Assembly (NCBI GenBank): GCA_030836325.1
Contig: JAURQC010000083.1
Coordinates: 1-31,368, forward strand
Reading direction: 5' to 3'
Length of the DNA: 31,368 nucleotides
Source of the DNA: Candidatus Nanopelagicales bacterium
Lineage (GTDB): Bacteria > Actinomycetota > Actinomycetes > S36-B12
The notes below the pieces were generated by a model. It worked only from the letters and a program-made list of their open reading frames with translations. It did not search any database and was not told the origin of the DNA. This document shows positions 24,023 to 31,368 of this stretch, piece by piece (within the stretch, counting starts at the first letter, position 1; every line of letters starts with the position of its first letter). A program made the position numbers and the translations under genes.

Positions 24023-25980
24023 CACTTACCCACCTTCTCGAGATCGCCGTCGACTGCGTTGAGTTCGGCTTGGTACGGGTCGGGCACGCCGTAGTTGTAT
24101 GGGCGCTCGGTGACCACCGGAAGAACCTCGAAGTTCTCCAACGGCACTGGCGTGGGGGTCTGCCATTCGAGAGACTTCGAACCCCAGGGGTTGCTCGGTG
24201 CCTTGTCGCCATCGATCCACGAGGAGATGATCGCGCCGAGGAAGATGAGCATGCCGATACCGATGGTGTACGCGCCGATCGTGGAGATCCAGTTCGAGAG
24301 GTTGAACAAATTGTCGAACTGCAGCACGCGACGCGGCTGACCTTGGAGCCCAGCAACAAACATGGAGCCAAAGGTGATTTGGAATCCAACGAAGGCCGTC
24401 CAGAATCCGATGGATCCGATCCGTTCGTCGAGCATGCGACCTGTCATCTTCGGGAAGTAGAAAGCGACGCCAGCCATCGCGCCGAATAGTCCAGCACCCA
24501 TGAGCATGTAGTGGAAGTGTGCAACGACGAACATGCTGCCGTGCATGTACTGGTCGACGGGCACGTCGGAGAGGTAGACACCTGTGACGCCGCCGATCAT
24601 CTTGTTGAAGATCACTGCGTACACGGCCATCACCGGCAATCGGGTCCACACCACTCCGCGCCACATGGTTCCGATGACGACAAGGACAAGGAAGCCCACG
24701 GGTATCGAGATCATCTCTGTGGACAGCATGAATGGGTAATTGACCGCAGGCGCCCAACCAGTCATGTACATGTGGTGAGCCCAGACGAGTCCGCTGAGAG
24801 CGACTACACCGACGATGCCGGCGACAGCAAAGTTGAACGAGAACAACGGCTTTCGGTAGAAGACCGGGATGATCTCCATGAGAACTGCCGCGCTCGGGAT
24901 GATGATGACGTACACCTCAGGGTGACCCAAGAGCCAGAACAGGTTCTCGTAGAGCCAGACACTGCCACCCTCGAGAGGATCGAAGAACGACGTATTGAAG
25001 ATGCGATCAGTCATCGCCAGGATCTGCGAGTACTGGTAGAACGGGAACGCGTATAGGCCCATGAGGGCTGCGGCAAAGACGCCGAAGACCAGTAGCGGGG
25101 TGCGCGACCAGGTCATGCCCTTCGCGCGCATCGTGAGGATCGTGACCATCAGGTTGACGCTCGCGACACCTGTGGAGATCGCAAAGACGATGATCGTCAT
25201 CTGGTATCCGAGCATGCCCGGTGGCGCCTGCGCTGCGAGGGGGTAGTACACGGACCAGCCATCTTGAACGCCACCGACGAACAACGAGCTGATCAAGCAG
25301 ATCGCTGCAACGAAGAGCAACCAGAAGCTCAGGGCGTTCAAGCGGGGGAATGCCATATCCCTCGCGCCGATCATGATCGGGACGATGAAGTTCGCGATCG
25401 GACCCATGACCACGATGATCATTCCGATGATCATCGCAATGCCGTGCGTACCGATGAGTGAGTTGTAGAAGGAGGGCGAGAAGACCTCTGCCCAGGTGAC
25501 GCCCAGTTCGGTGCGAATCAACATCGCTAGCAATCCACCGAAACCGAGGATGACCATCGTCATTATGAGGTACTGCACACCCACGACTTTGTGATCGGTG
25601 GTGAACTTGAAGTAACGCTTCCAGCCGAGGTCCTTGCCGGCCATGTATTCGGCGTCCGCGTGGGTCAGATCGCGACCCAATACCCACCTGATTGGCCCTA
25701 CGAACGCACCGATGCCCGCCATGAAGCCAACGACCCAGCCGAGAAGTACAGCAAGGTAGACGTACTCGGGTGCCGCGGGAGCGAATGTCGCGGTCGAAGC
25801 GCCCGAGGGGGTCAACATGTTGGTGACCACGCCGGCGACGATCGCCAGGCCCAAGCCCCCGATCATGCCCGTAACGAAGTTGAGTCGGCGCATGACGCCG
25901 CCGGGCTTGCCGTGCTGAGTGGGTTGCGGCACCTGGGAGCCGAACACCGTGGCCGTAGCCGTGGCTGTCGCAGAACTCAT
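24022..25980 (-). CDS. ctaD: heme-copper oxidase subunit I, A-type with altered K pathway
   Basis: The product has 652 residues. An N-terminal extension with two helices (about 35-100) precedes the usual TTDHKVVGVQYL start. Low-spin heme ligands are His179 (GTHGIAM) and His490. His488 binds the active-site heme. CuB ligands are His353, His402 and His403. Glu355 and Tyr357 (GHPEVY) and Asp208 (GARDMAFPR) keep the D pathway and the His-Tyr crosslink. The helix-VIII motif VPTGIK of A-type oxidases reads IPVGFL here, so the K-pathway Lys is Leu431 and its Thr is Val428, while Glu422 appears two turns earlier. The Mg-site Asp after His480 is Gly. PRR near the propionates is kept. It should reduce O2 to water, though proton delivery must differ. 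It overlaps CtaC (ATGA). Confidence 0.93.
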   Translation of the reverse strand: MSSATATATATVFGSQVPQPTQHGKPGGVMRRLNFVTGMIGGLGLAIVAGVVTNMLTPSGASTATFAPAAPEYVYLAVLLGWVVGFMAGIGAFVGPIRWVLGRDLTHADAEYMAGKDLGWKRYFKFTTDHKVVGVQYLIMTMVILGFGGLLAMLIRTELGVTWAEVFSPSFYNSLIGTHGIAMIIGMIIVVMGPIANFIVPIMIGARDMAFPRLNALSFWLLFVAAICLISSLFVGGVQDGWSVYYPLAAQAPPGMLGYQMTIIVFAISTGVASVNLMVTILTMRAKGMTWSRTPLLVFGVFAAALMGLYAFPFYQYSQILAMTDRIFNTSFFDPLEGGSVWLYENLFWLLGHPEVYVIIIPSAAVLMEIIPVFYRKPLFSFNFAVAGIVGVVALSGLVWAHHMYMTGWAPAVNYPFMLSTEMISIPVGFLVLVVIGTMWRGVVWTRLPVMAVYAVIFNKMIGGVTGVYLSDVPVDQYMHGSMFVVAHFHYMLMGAGLFGAMAGVAFYFPKMTGRMLDERIGSIGFWTAFVGFQITFGSMFVAGLQGQPRRVLQFDNLFNLSNWISTIGAYTIGIGMLIFLGAIISSWIDGDKAPSNPWGSKSLEWQTPTPVPLENFEVLPVVTERPYNYGVPDPYQAELNAVDGDLEKVGK

Positions 25981-26846
25981 GAGGTCTTGCCTCCGCCCAT
26001 TTCACGTGCCCACGAGGTGAAGTCCTTTGGTTCCAGCACTTGAATCGCGGTCTCCATGTAGGCGTGGTGCATGCCGCACAACTCTGCGCAGCGGACGTTG
26101 AAGGTTCCGGTCTTGTTGGGAGTCACACCTGTTTGGGTGATGGCACCGGGGTTGGCGTCGATCTTGACTCCCAACTCGACCGCCCAGAAATTGTGGATGA
26201 CGTCCTTAGAAGTGACGTTGAAGTAGACAGGGCGATCCTTTGCCAGATACAGCGTCTCGCTGGCGATGCCGTCGTACTGCGGATACTCGAAGGTCCACAC
26301 CCACTGCTGACCCGTGACATTCACGATCAGTGCCTGCTCATCGGTCGGCTGCTCATCGGCAGGGATGGTGCCGTAGGAGTTTGCGGTGATCTGCGCGAGT
26401 TCGGCAAGGCCCCACACCACGAGGAAAAACGCGAGCAAGCTGGAGACCACCGTCCACAGAACCACACCGATGGTGTTGCTGCGGATCGCCGGACTCTCAT
26501 CTGCGGGGACGTCGTTGCCAGAAACGTGCTTCCAGCCAAGCAGGCTGTAGACGAGAACCGCGAATACGAAGGCCGTGATGGGGATCGAGATGATCGTGAA
26601 GACGAAGACCGTCTGCTCGATGTCTTTCATGACCTCCGATGCCGGGGCACCGGTTTGGTTCATCGCTGCGAGGAGCAACCAGGCCAAAGGCAGGAGGAGG
26701 AAACCGATGATGACGGTGAGGGCAAGAATCCCGCGGGCATAGGGGCGACGCAGCCACATCTTGACCCGGTGCATGGACGGAGGCCTGTTGGTAGGTGCCT
26801 CCGGCTCATCCGGTTGGCCGGTTGGGCGGACATCGGTCGTGGACAT
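25977..26846 (-). CDS. ctaC: heme-copper oxidase subunit II with CuA centre
   Basis: The product has 289 residues. There is an N-terminal cytoplasmic leader, then about three hydrophobic segments (40-62, 80-103, 125-147), then the extracytoplasmic cupredoxin domain. CuA ligands are all present: His218 (VIHNFW), Cys253, Glu255, Cys257, His261 and Met264 (CAELCGMHHAYM). The aromatic patch QQWVWTFEYP is the electron entry point. It accepts electrons from a cytochrome c or copper protein and passes them to subunit I. No C-terminal heme c motif (CxxCH) is present. The start overlaps the upstream cupredoxin stop (TGATG), and the stop overlaps CtaD. Confidence 0.95.
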   Translation of the reverse strand: MSTTDVRPTGQPDEPEAPTNRPPSMHRVKMWLRRPYARGILALTVIIGFLLLPLAWLLLAAMNQTGAPASEVMKDIEQTVFVFTIISIPITAFVFAVLVYSLLGWKHVSGNDVPADESPAIRSNTIGVVLWTVVSSLLAFFLVVWGLAELAQITANSYGTIPADEQPTDEQALIVNVTGQQWVWTFEYPQYDGIASETLYLAKDRPVYFNVTSKDVIHNFWAVELGVKIDANPGAITQTGVTPNKTGTFNVRCAELCGMHHAYMETAIQVLEPKDFTSWAREMGGGKTS

Positions 26847-27553
26847 CAGACCACCTCGAAGGTGCCGGCCATCCAGCCGCGCGTTTGCATCGGACCGCCG
26901 AACTCCTGGTACATGTCACCGCAGGGGAATTCGCAGTTCCACACGTACGTTCCCGGATCGCCGGTAATGAACGTGACCTCAATCTTTTGCGGCTTGACCG
27001 GGTAACCATCCTTATCCGTCTTCGCATTCGCCTTGTTCATCTTCAAGGGAACATTGAGGAAGAAGTCCGGCTGGGTCGACTCTGGGTACTGGTGGACGGT
27101 GAAGGTGTGACCGACTTCGGAGGGCTTGATACCGGTAACGGATTTGCCGTTCACCGTCATGGTCCCATCCATCGAGCCGTGAACGTCAGCGAAGTACGGG
27201 TTGTAGATCTGGCCACCGCTGTCGTACTGGATGAACGTGATCGTCACAGCCGAGTTCGCGGGCACCTGGATGCTCGTCGAGGGGTGGTAGAACGGCTGAC
27301 CGGAGAGCCAATTGGCCTCGAAGTTTGAGGACGTCTTGGGCGGTGGAACTTTAGCCGAGCTATTCGGGTAGACGGCCAATTCCAAGGTGGCGTGCGGCAA
27401 TGTGCCTTGCGGAGTTTCCATAGTTCCCGCAACTTCCGCCGCGAGAGTGGGCGGCTCGGCTTCGCGCACCGAGTTGAAGACCGCGATGCCAGCCACGATC
27501 GCGACTCCGACAAAGACTGCAAGCAGCGTTACGAACGCCCGCTTCACATGCAA
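26846..27553 (-). CDS. membrane-anchored cupredoxin, first gene of the oxidase operon
   Basis: The product has 235 residues. An N-terminal helix (about 7-27) anchors it, facing outwards. The body is a cupredoxin with candidate copper ligands His149 (GHTFTV), Cys207 and Cys211 (WNCEFPCG), and Met222 or Met228 (GGPMQTRGWM). This HTF...CxxPCG...GGPM layout is that of an extra copper protein or degenerate CuA-like domain seen beside some oxidases. It is not a second CtaC, because the CxExC...HxxM motif is missing. It could be an electron donor to CuA, an extra subunit or a copper chaperone. It shares its promoter region with the divergent CtaG gene. Confidence 0.82.
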   Translation of the reverse strand: MHVKRAFVTLLAVFVGVAIVAGIAVFNSVREAEPPTLAAEVAGTMETPQGTLPHATLELAVYPNSSAKVPPPKTSSNFEANWLSGQPFYHPSTSIQVPANSAVTITFIQYDSGGQIYNPYFADVHGSMDGTMTVNGKSVTGIKPSEVGHTFTVHQYPESTQPDFFLNVPLKMNKANAKTDKDGYPVKPQKIEVTFITGDPGTYVWNCEFPCGDMYQEFGGPMQTRGWMAGTFEVV

Positions 27554-27632
27554 CTCCCGAGATTGCAGATGCCGTGAGGCATCCCGACGCGGTGTCGGTT
27601 GGCTTCACAGTGGCAGTAGACAGCGTGCCTGT

Positions 27633-27656
27633 CAATCAAGACGCGGCAATCAAGAC
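27633..27656 (+). repeat. two direct repeats in the oxidase/ctaG divergent promoter region
   Basis: CAATCAAGAC occurs at 27633-27642 and again at 27647-27656, a 14-base step. It lies between the divergent starts at 27553 and 27771, where a shared regulator could bind. Nothing else is evident in these 217 bases except short unconvincing frames. Confidence 0.4.
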
Positions 27657-27770
27657 AGACCCGGCACATTCGATAAACGATGCAGGCGGCTTCTTCACCT
27701 GCCCGAACACATCTTGTGACCGAAAGGACAAAGTACGCCCGACGCGACCTCATCGCCTTAGGGTGACGCC

Positions 27771-28622
27771 GTGGGTGACTTGACTCCAGGCGGCTCACCG
27801 ATTGATCTTGACCTGTTCGTCGTTATCAATCTCGCCTTCCTAACCGGCCTTTACCTCTGGGCGGCGCACCGCGCCAAGCATCGGGCGTTCGGCTGGAATA
27901 CCGGATCGACGATCGCCTTCATCGCAGCCATGTGCGCGCTCGCGCTCGCCTACCTCGGCCCGTTCGGCGCATGGGCGCACGATGCTTTTTGGGCCCACAT
28001 GGGTCAGCACCTACTCGTGTTAATGATCGCCGGGCCCTTGATCGTGCTGTCCTCCCCCGTTCGCTTGACGTTCGTCAACCTCGGCCCCCGGGGACGACGA
28101 CGCCTAGTTCGCGTACTGCGCTCACGACCGGTGGAATTCCTGACCCGCCCAGTAGTTGGCTGGCTGCTCTTTGCCACGGTTTTGCTCGGATCACACACCC
28201 AACTGGTGATGAATTGGGCACTTGACGGCCACGACGCAATGGAGTTCGGCATCCGGCCGATCTATTTGTTTGCCGCTCTCGTCTTCTACTACCCGCTGAT
28301 CGGCAGCGACCTCATCGCTAAGCGTCCCGCGCCGAGTGTCCGCCTCGTCTCGCTGGGACTGATGATGATTCCTGAGACAACATTGGGGATCGTCGTGCAC
28401 TTTGCGCCGATACCGCTCTACTGGCCGTACGAGCAGGCCGCGGCAATCCATGGCTTTGATGCCATGGCTGACCAGAAGTTCGCCGGGGCGATGATGTGGG
28501 CCATCGCCATGGTTTTGGACGGGATGTGGATGATGGTGGCCGCCATCGAGTGGTGGCGCGATCAAGAGAAGGTGACCCGCCGACTCGAGCGGCAAGAAGC
28601 TCGGGAGACACTGAACGCATGA
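27771..28622 (+). CDS. ctaG: cytochrome c oxidase assembly protein, caa3-type CtaG
   Basis: The product has 283 residues from GTG 27771, with AGGGTGA ahead. Seven hydrophobic segments are visible. CtaG marks include AWAHDAFWAHMGQHLLVLMIAGPLIVLSSP, GSHTQLVMNWALDGHD and YYPLIGSDLIA. The HxxQH and HDA residues are candidate copper ligands. This actinobacterial/Bacillus CtaG family, unrelated to Cox11-type CtaG, is needed for mature CuB oxidase. Its end overlaps the TlpA gene by four bases (ATGA 28619-28622), forming a small assembly operon divergent from the oxidase genes. Confidence 0.93.
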   Translation: MGDLTPGGSPIDLDLFVVINLAFLTGLYLWAAHRAKHRAFGWNTGSTIAFIAAMCALALAYLGPFGAWAHDAFWAHMGQHLLVLMIAGPLIVLSSPVRLTFVNLGPRGRRRLVRVLRSRPVEFLTRPVVGWLLFATVLLGSHTQLVMNWALDGHDAMEFGIRPIYLFAALVFYYPLIGSDLIAKRPAPSVRLVSLGLMMIPETTLGIVVHFAPIPLYWPYEQAAAIHGFDAMADQKFAGAMMWAIAMVLDGMWMMVAAIEWWRDQEKVTRRLERQEARETLNA

Positions 28623-29221
28623 AGCGCCCGGTAGCAGCCCTGGCACTGGCCAGCGCGGTCGCTATCGCTTCGCTCGGGCTCTCCGCTTGCGGCGTCCTCG
28701 CGGCCGATGAGGAAACGCTGATCCCCGTCGACGCCGGCACACTCACCACCGATCCAGGGATCGGAAAGACCGTCATCCCCGAAGCAGAACGTGGTGAGCC
28801 GTTGGATCTCGCCGGCGTTGATCTGAAAGGCGAGTCCCTCGCGCTGAGCGACTCGCTGGGTGACGTGACCGTGGTTAACGGTTGGGCTACCTGGTGCGCT
28901 CCGTGCCGAAGCGAGATGCCCGAGTTCGCCGAGGTCGCCAGGAATCTCGACAGTGAAGGCGTCACTTTCGTGGGAATCAATGTCGAGGACAACATCAACG
29001 ACGCCCTAGCCTTCACAACCGACACTCCCTACCGGAGCATCATGGACAAGGACGGATCCTTGTTCGCATCGATTCCCGACATCCCGCCCCGGTCCCTGCC
29101 CGTGACGGTGATCTTGGATTCCCAAGGACGCATCGCGGTCAGGATCGTCGGTCCGATCGTGCTCGGAACGCTCGAGGACACGGTGCGAAGTGTTCTCGCC
29201 CAAGAAGCACGCACCCAATAA
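28619..29221 (+). CDS. TlpA/ResA-like thioredoxin lipoprotein
   Basis: The product has 200 residues. A lipobox (LSAC, Cys24) anchors it on the outer face of the membrane. The thioredoxin fold holds the redox pair Cys93/Cys96 in WATWCAPC and the cis-Pro in RSLPVTVIL. TlpA-like proteins reduce disulfides in CuA domains or apocytochromes, and here the neighbours point to CuA of CtaC. It is coupled to ctaG by the ATGA overlap. An AhpC/TSA-like insertion (GINVEDNINDALAFT) is present, as in other actinobacterial members. Confidence 0.92.
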   Translation: MKRPVAALALASAVAIASLGLSACGVLAADEETLIPVDAGTLTTDPGIGKTVIPEAERGEPLDLAGVDLKGESLALSDSLGDVTVVNGWATWCAPCRSEMPEFAEVARNLDSEGVTFVGINVEDNINDALAFTTDTPYRSIMDKDGSLFASIPDIPPRSLPVTVILDSQGRIAVRIVGPIVLGTLEDTVRSVLAQEARTQ

Positions 29222-29281
29222 GCACTCCCTCGATAAGCGGTGGCGTGAAGGGTCCATTCGGACAGTGGTAGAACAACGCTT

Positions 29282-30163
29282 GTGGATCTCACCGGCGTCT
29301 ACGTTCCGCTCGTCACCCCATTCGACGAGTCCGGACGGATCGATCAGGCTCAACTAGGCGCGGCCGTCGAGGCCATGGTGGCAGCCGGAGTGCACGGCAT
29401 CGTGGCCTGCGGAACCACCGGCGAGGGTTATGCGCTCTCCCTAGAAGAACGACGAGCCGTCACCGCCCGCATCAAGGAGGTTGTGGCCGGAAAAGTCCCG
29501 ATCCTCGGTGGCGTGGGCGGTATGTCCACCGACCAGGCACTCGACCATGCGCTCCTGGCCAAAGCCCTCGAACTCGACGGTCTGATGGTGGCCGCCCCCG
29601 CCTACTGCCTTCCCACTCCAACGGAGTTGGCAACGCACGTGTCAGCGATAGTCAACGCAGCCAACCTGCCCACCGTGCTTTACGACTATCCGCAACGCAC
29701 CGGAGTCTCCTTTGACATCGATACTCTCGATGCCCTCGCACCGATGAAACGCATCATCGGGATCAAAGAGGCGTCCGGAGATCTTGATCGGGTCGCCGAG
29801 ATCTCCTCGCGCTACGGCGATTCGATCGACATCGTCTGCGGGGCCGACGCAGCCGCCCCCGTGTTCTTCGACGCCGGTGTGCGCTGCTGGATCGGCGGAG
29901 TCGCGAACCTTCTGCCGACAGCACACCTCGCGATGCTCGACCCCACGACACGGTCGGAGGCCTACGCCGCGATCGTGCCGATCTTGGAATTCATCGAGTC
30001 CGGCCGTTACAACGCAAAGATCAAGGCCGGGATGGCCATGCGCGGACTCGATGTTGGCATTCCGCGGGCACCGCTGGCTGCTGTGGACGCTGCCACATCC
30101 GCGGAGCTTGCTGAGTTGCTCGATGCAGCCGGCACGTGGGCGCCTGCCCTCGCGGACGGATAG
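29282..30163 (+). CDS. DapA/NAL-superfamily lyase or deaminase
   Basis: The product has 293 residues from GTG 29282. The class I aldolase barrel is complete: TTGEG (45-49), Tyr134 in YDYPQRTG and Schiff-base Lys162 (GIKEASGD). Dihydrodipicolinate synthase would be unusual beside a D-amino-acid dehydrogenase. In hydroxyproline catabolism, a DapA-like pyrroline-hydroxy-carboxylate deaminase accompanies a DadA-like D-hydroxyproline dehydrogenase, so that role fits the context. Other 2-keto acid lyases are possible. The stop lies three bases before the DadA start, so it forms an operon with that gene. Confidence 0.85.
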   Translation: MDLTGVYVPLVTPFDESGRIDQAQLGAAVEAMVAAGVHGIVACGTTGEGYALSLEERRAVTARIKEVVAGKVPILGGVGGMSTDQALDHALLAKALELDGLMVAAPAYCLPTPTELATHVSAIVNAANLPTVLYDYPQRTGVSFDIDTLDALAPMKRIIGIKEASGDLDRVAEISSRYGDSIDIVCGADAAAPVFFDAGVRCWIGGVANLLPTAHLAMLDPTTRSEAYAAIVPILEFIESGRYNAKIKAGMAMRGLDVGIPRAPLAAVDAATSAELAELLDAAGTWAPALADG

Positions 30164-30166
30164 GCA

Positions 30167-31368
30167 ATGAAGATCGTCGTCGTCGGTGGCGGCATCATCG
30201 GAGCAACCAGCGCGGCGTTCCTCGCCGAACATGGTGCCGACGTAACCGTGGTCGATGCGGATAAGCCACGCTTTGGGACCTCACTCGGCAACGCCGGCCA
30301 CATCGTGGTCAGTCACTCGGTTCCGTTCGCTGCACCCGGCATGGTGAAGCAAGGGCTGCGCTCGTTCCTGAAGGCGGATGGAGCCTTCGCGCTCTCCAGC
30401 CGCCCCGGAAACGGAACTCTTGACTGGCTCATCGGGTTCGCCCGACACTGCACTGCCGCCAATGTCGAGTCGTTCCATCCTGGTCTCGACCAACTTCTCC
30501 ACCGAAGCGCGGAGCTTCTGCTGTCTGATTCGACGCTGGAGATCAACACCCGTGGGCTCTGGCAGGTCTTCACCGGACTCGGCGCGCTGGAACGAGCCGC
30601 GTACGAGTCAGCCCACATGCGCGAGCACGGCGTCGCCGTCCGCAACATCGATCAAGACGAGCTTCGCGCTGAACCCGGATTGACCCACAACGTGAATGCC
30701 GCGATCGAACTCTCGGAAGACTTGGGGTTGGACCCGGCCCAGTTGTGGTTGCGCATGCGCGAACGCAGCGAGATCGCCGGAACACGCTGGATCGGTGGCG
30801 CGGTGACCGACCTTTCGTCGACACCGGTCGCGCGGACCGCTAGCGGGGAGGAACAACTCGAAGCAGACGTCGTCGTCCTCGCCGCCGGAGCGTGGTCACC
30901 AGCCGTCGCTCGGTCGCTCAACGTGGATCTGCCCATCCGCGCAGCGAAGGGATATTCGGTCACGCTGCGAGGGGTGGAGTCGCCACCCACCCGCCCGATG
31001 TTGCTGATGGATCAGCGGACCGCGCTCAACCCGCTCGCTAGCGGCCTGCGCCTGAGCGCCCGCTACGAGATGACCACGCCCGATGATCGAGAAATCGTGG
31101 GTCACCGAATCCAGGGACTCATCAGCCGAGCACGGCAAGCCGTGGAACTCCCAGACGTGAATACCTCGGTGGAACCGTGGACCGGGGTTCGTCCGGCCAG
31201 CATCGACGGCGCCCCGTATATCGGTTTCCTCCCGAGGAAGGCTTCGCACCGAGTCCTGGTTGCCTCCGGCCACGGAATGATCGGCACCGCGCTAGCCGCA
31301 GGTACGGCCGATCTGGTTACCCGGCTTGCCTTCGACGAGCCGGTGAGCGACGCCGAGGCACGCCTCGG
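30167..31368 (+). CDS. DadA-type FAD D-amino-acid dehydrogenase (partial, runs off the right edge)
   Basis: The frame is open from ATG 30167 to the window end, about 400 residues, so the C-terminus is nearly complete. The N-terminal Rossmann motif is VVVGGGIIGATSA (GGGIIG, 7-12). SLGNAGHIVVSH follows, the DadA-type flavin-contact segment. The C-terminal WTGVRPASIDGAPYIGF and ASGHGMIGTALAAGTADLV are typical of DadA/glycine-oxidase-like enzymes. It should oxidise a D-amino or imino acid to the imine with transfer to a quinone or other acceptor. With the DapA-like neighbour the likely substrate is D-hydroxyproline, but D-alanine or others cannot be excluded. Confidence 0.9.
   Translation, partial: MKIVVVGGGIIGATSAAFLAEHGADVTVVDADKPRFGTSLGNAGHIVVSHSVPFAAPGMVKQGLRSFLKADGAFALSSRPGNGTLDWLIGFARHCTAANVESFHPGLDQLLHRSAELLLSDSTLEINTRGLWQVFTGLGALERAAYESAHMREHGVAVRNIDQDELRAEPGLTHNVNAAIELSEDLGLDPAQLWLRMRERSEIAGTRWIGGAVTDLSSTPVARTASGEEQLEADVVVLAAGAWSPAVARSLNVDLPIRAAKGYSVTLRGVESPPTRPMLLMDQRTALNPLASGLRLSARYEMTTPDDREIVGHRIQGLISRARQAVELPDVNTSVEPWTGVRPASIDGAPYIGFLPRKASHRVLVASGHGMIGTALAAGTADLVTRLAFDEPVSDAEARL

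Noticed and set aside
24022..25980. Subunit I as a cbb3-type oxidase or ordinary NO reductase
   Set aside because: It has the A-type GHPEVY motif with Tyr, an intact D pathway, and a CuA-containing subunit II. Only the K-pathway region departs.
27574..27783. Short frames with CxxC patterns in the oxidase/ctaG intergenic region, both strands
   Set aside because: No ribosome site, no recognisable fold and no consistent start. The region is better explained as a divergent promoter.

Overview
The window (31.4 kb, high GC) reads as chromosomal DNA of a free-living aerobic actinobacterium. Supporting signs are actinobacterial-type oligoribonuclease, class E sortase, a Mg-chelatase-like AAA/VWA pair, a DosR-like palindrome in front of a universal stress protein gene, and a tRNA-His with encoded CCA. 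I cannot place it to genus. No phage, insertion sequence, CRISPR array or rRNA was seen, and no gene-free stretch exceeds about 250 bases.

Layout. 1-362 (-) is the N-terminus of a Tat-exported FAD oxidoreductase interrupted by an in-frame TGA. 437-3873 (-) is a coupled VWA/AAA+ chelatase-like pair. 3955-7085 holds two small membrane proteins flanking a large secreted protein that carries Pro/Thr repeats, an LAATG sorting-type motif and a C-terminal class E sortase. 7086-7934 is a carotenoid-biosynthesis (DUF422/CruF-like) membrane protein whose last segment lies behind an in-frame TAG. 7956-9340 is a DosR-type box followed by a double-USP protein and a CBS-pair protein. 9370-10115 is orn and tRNA-His. 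10139-18558 is a mixed housekeeping block: YtcJ-like amidohydrolase, SulP transporter, an exported protein of unknown function, DEAD-box helicase coupled to diaminopropionate ammonia-lyase, a short-chain dehydrogenase and a YbaK-type deacylase. 18593-21438 has a CopC-CopD fusion, a small membrane protein and pirin.

21454-29221 is the respiratory centre. On the minus strand lies a tightly overlapped operon: cupredoxin, CtaC (CuA subunit II), CtaD (subunit I), CtaE (subunit III), a CopD-like membrane protein and a small membrane protein. Diverging from it on the plus strand are CtaG and a TlpA-type thioredoxin lipoprotein. Together with CopC-CopD, these suggest a local module for copper import, reduction of cysteines and oxidase assembly. 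Subunit I keeps the metal ligands, active-site Tyr and D-pathway residues, but lacks the K-pathway lysine and has a Glu nearby.

29282-31368 is a DapA-superfamily lyase followed by a DadA-type D-amino-acid dehydrogenase cut by the window edge. This pair fits hydroxyproline-type or D-amino-acid catabolism.

The observations most worth checking are the sortase fused to its own candidate sorting motif, the DosR-like box before usp-cbs, the divergent oxidase, and the two genes with single in-frame stops.
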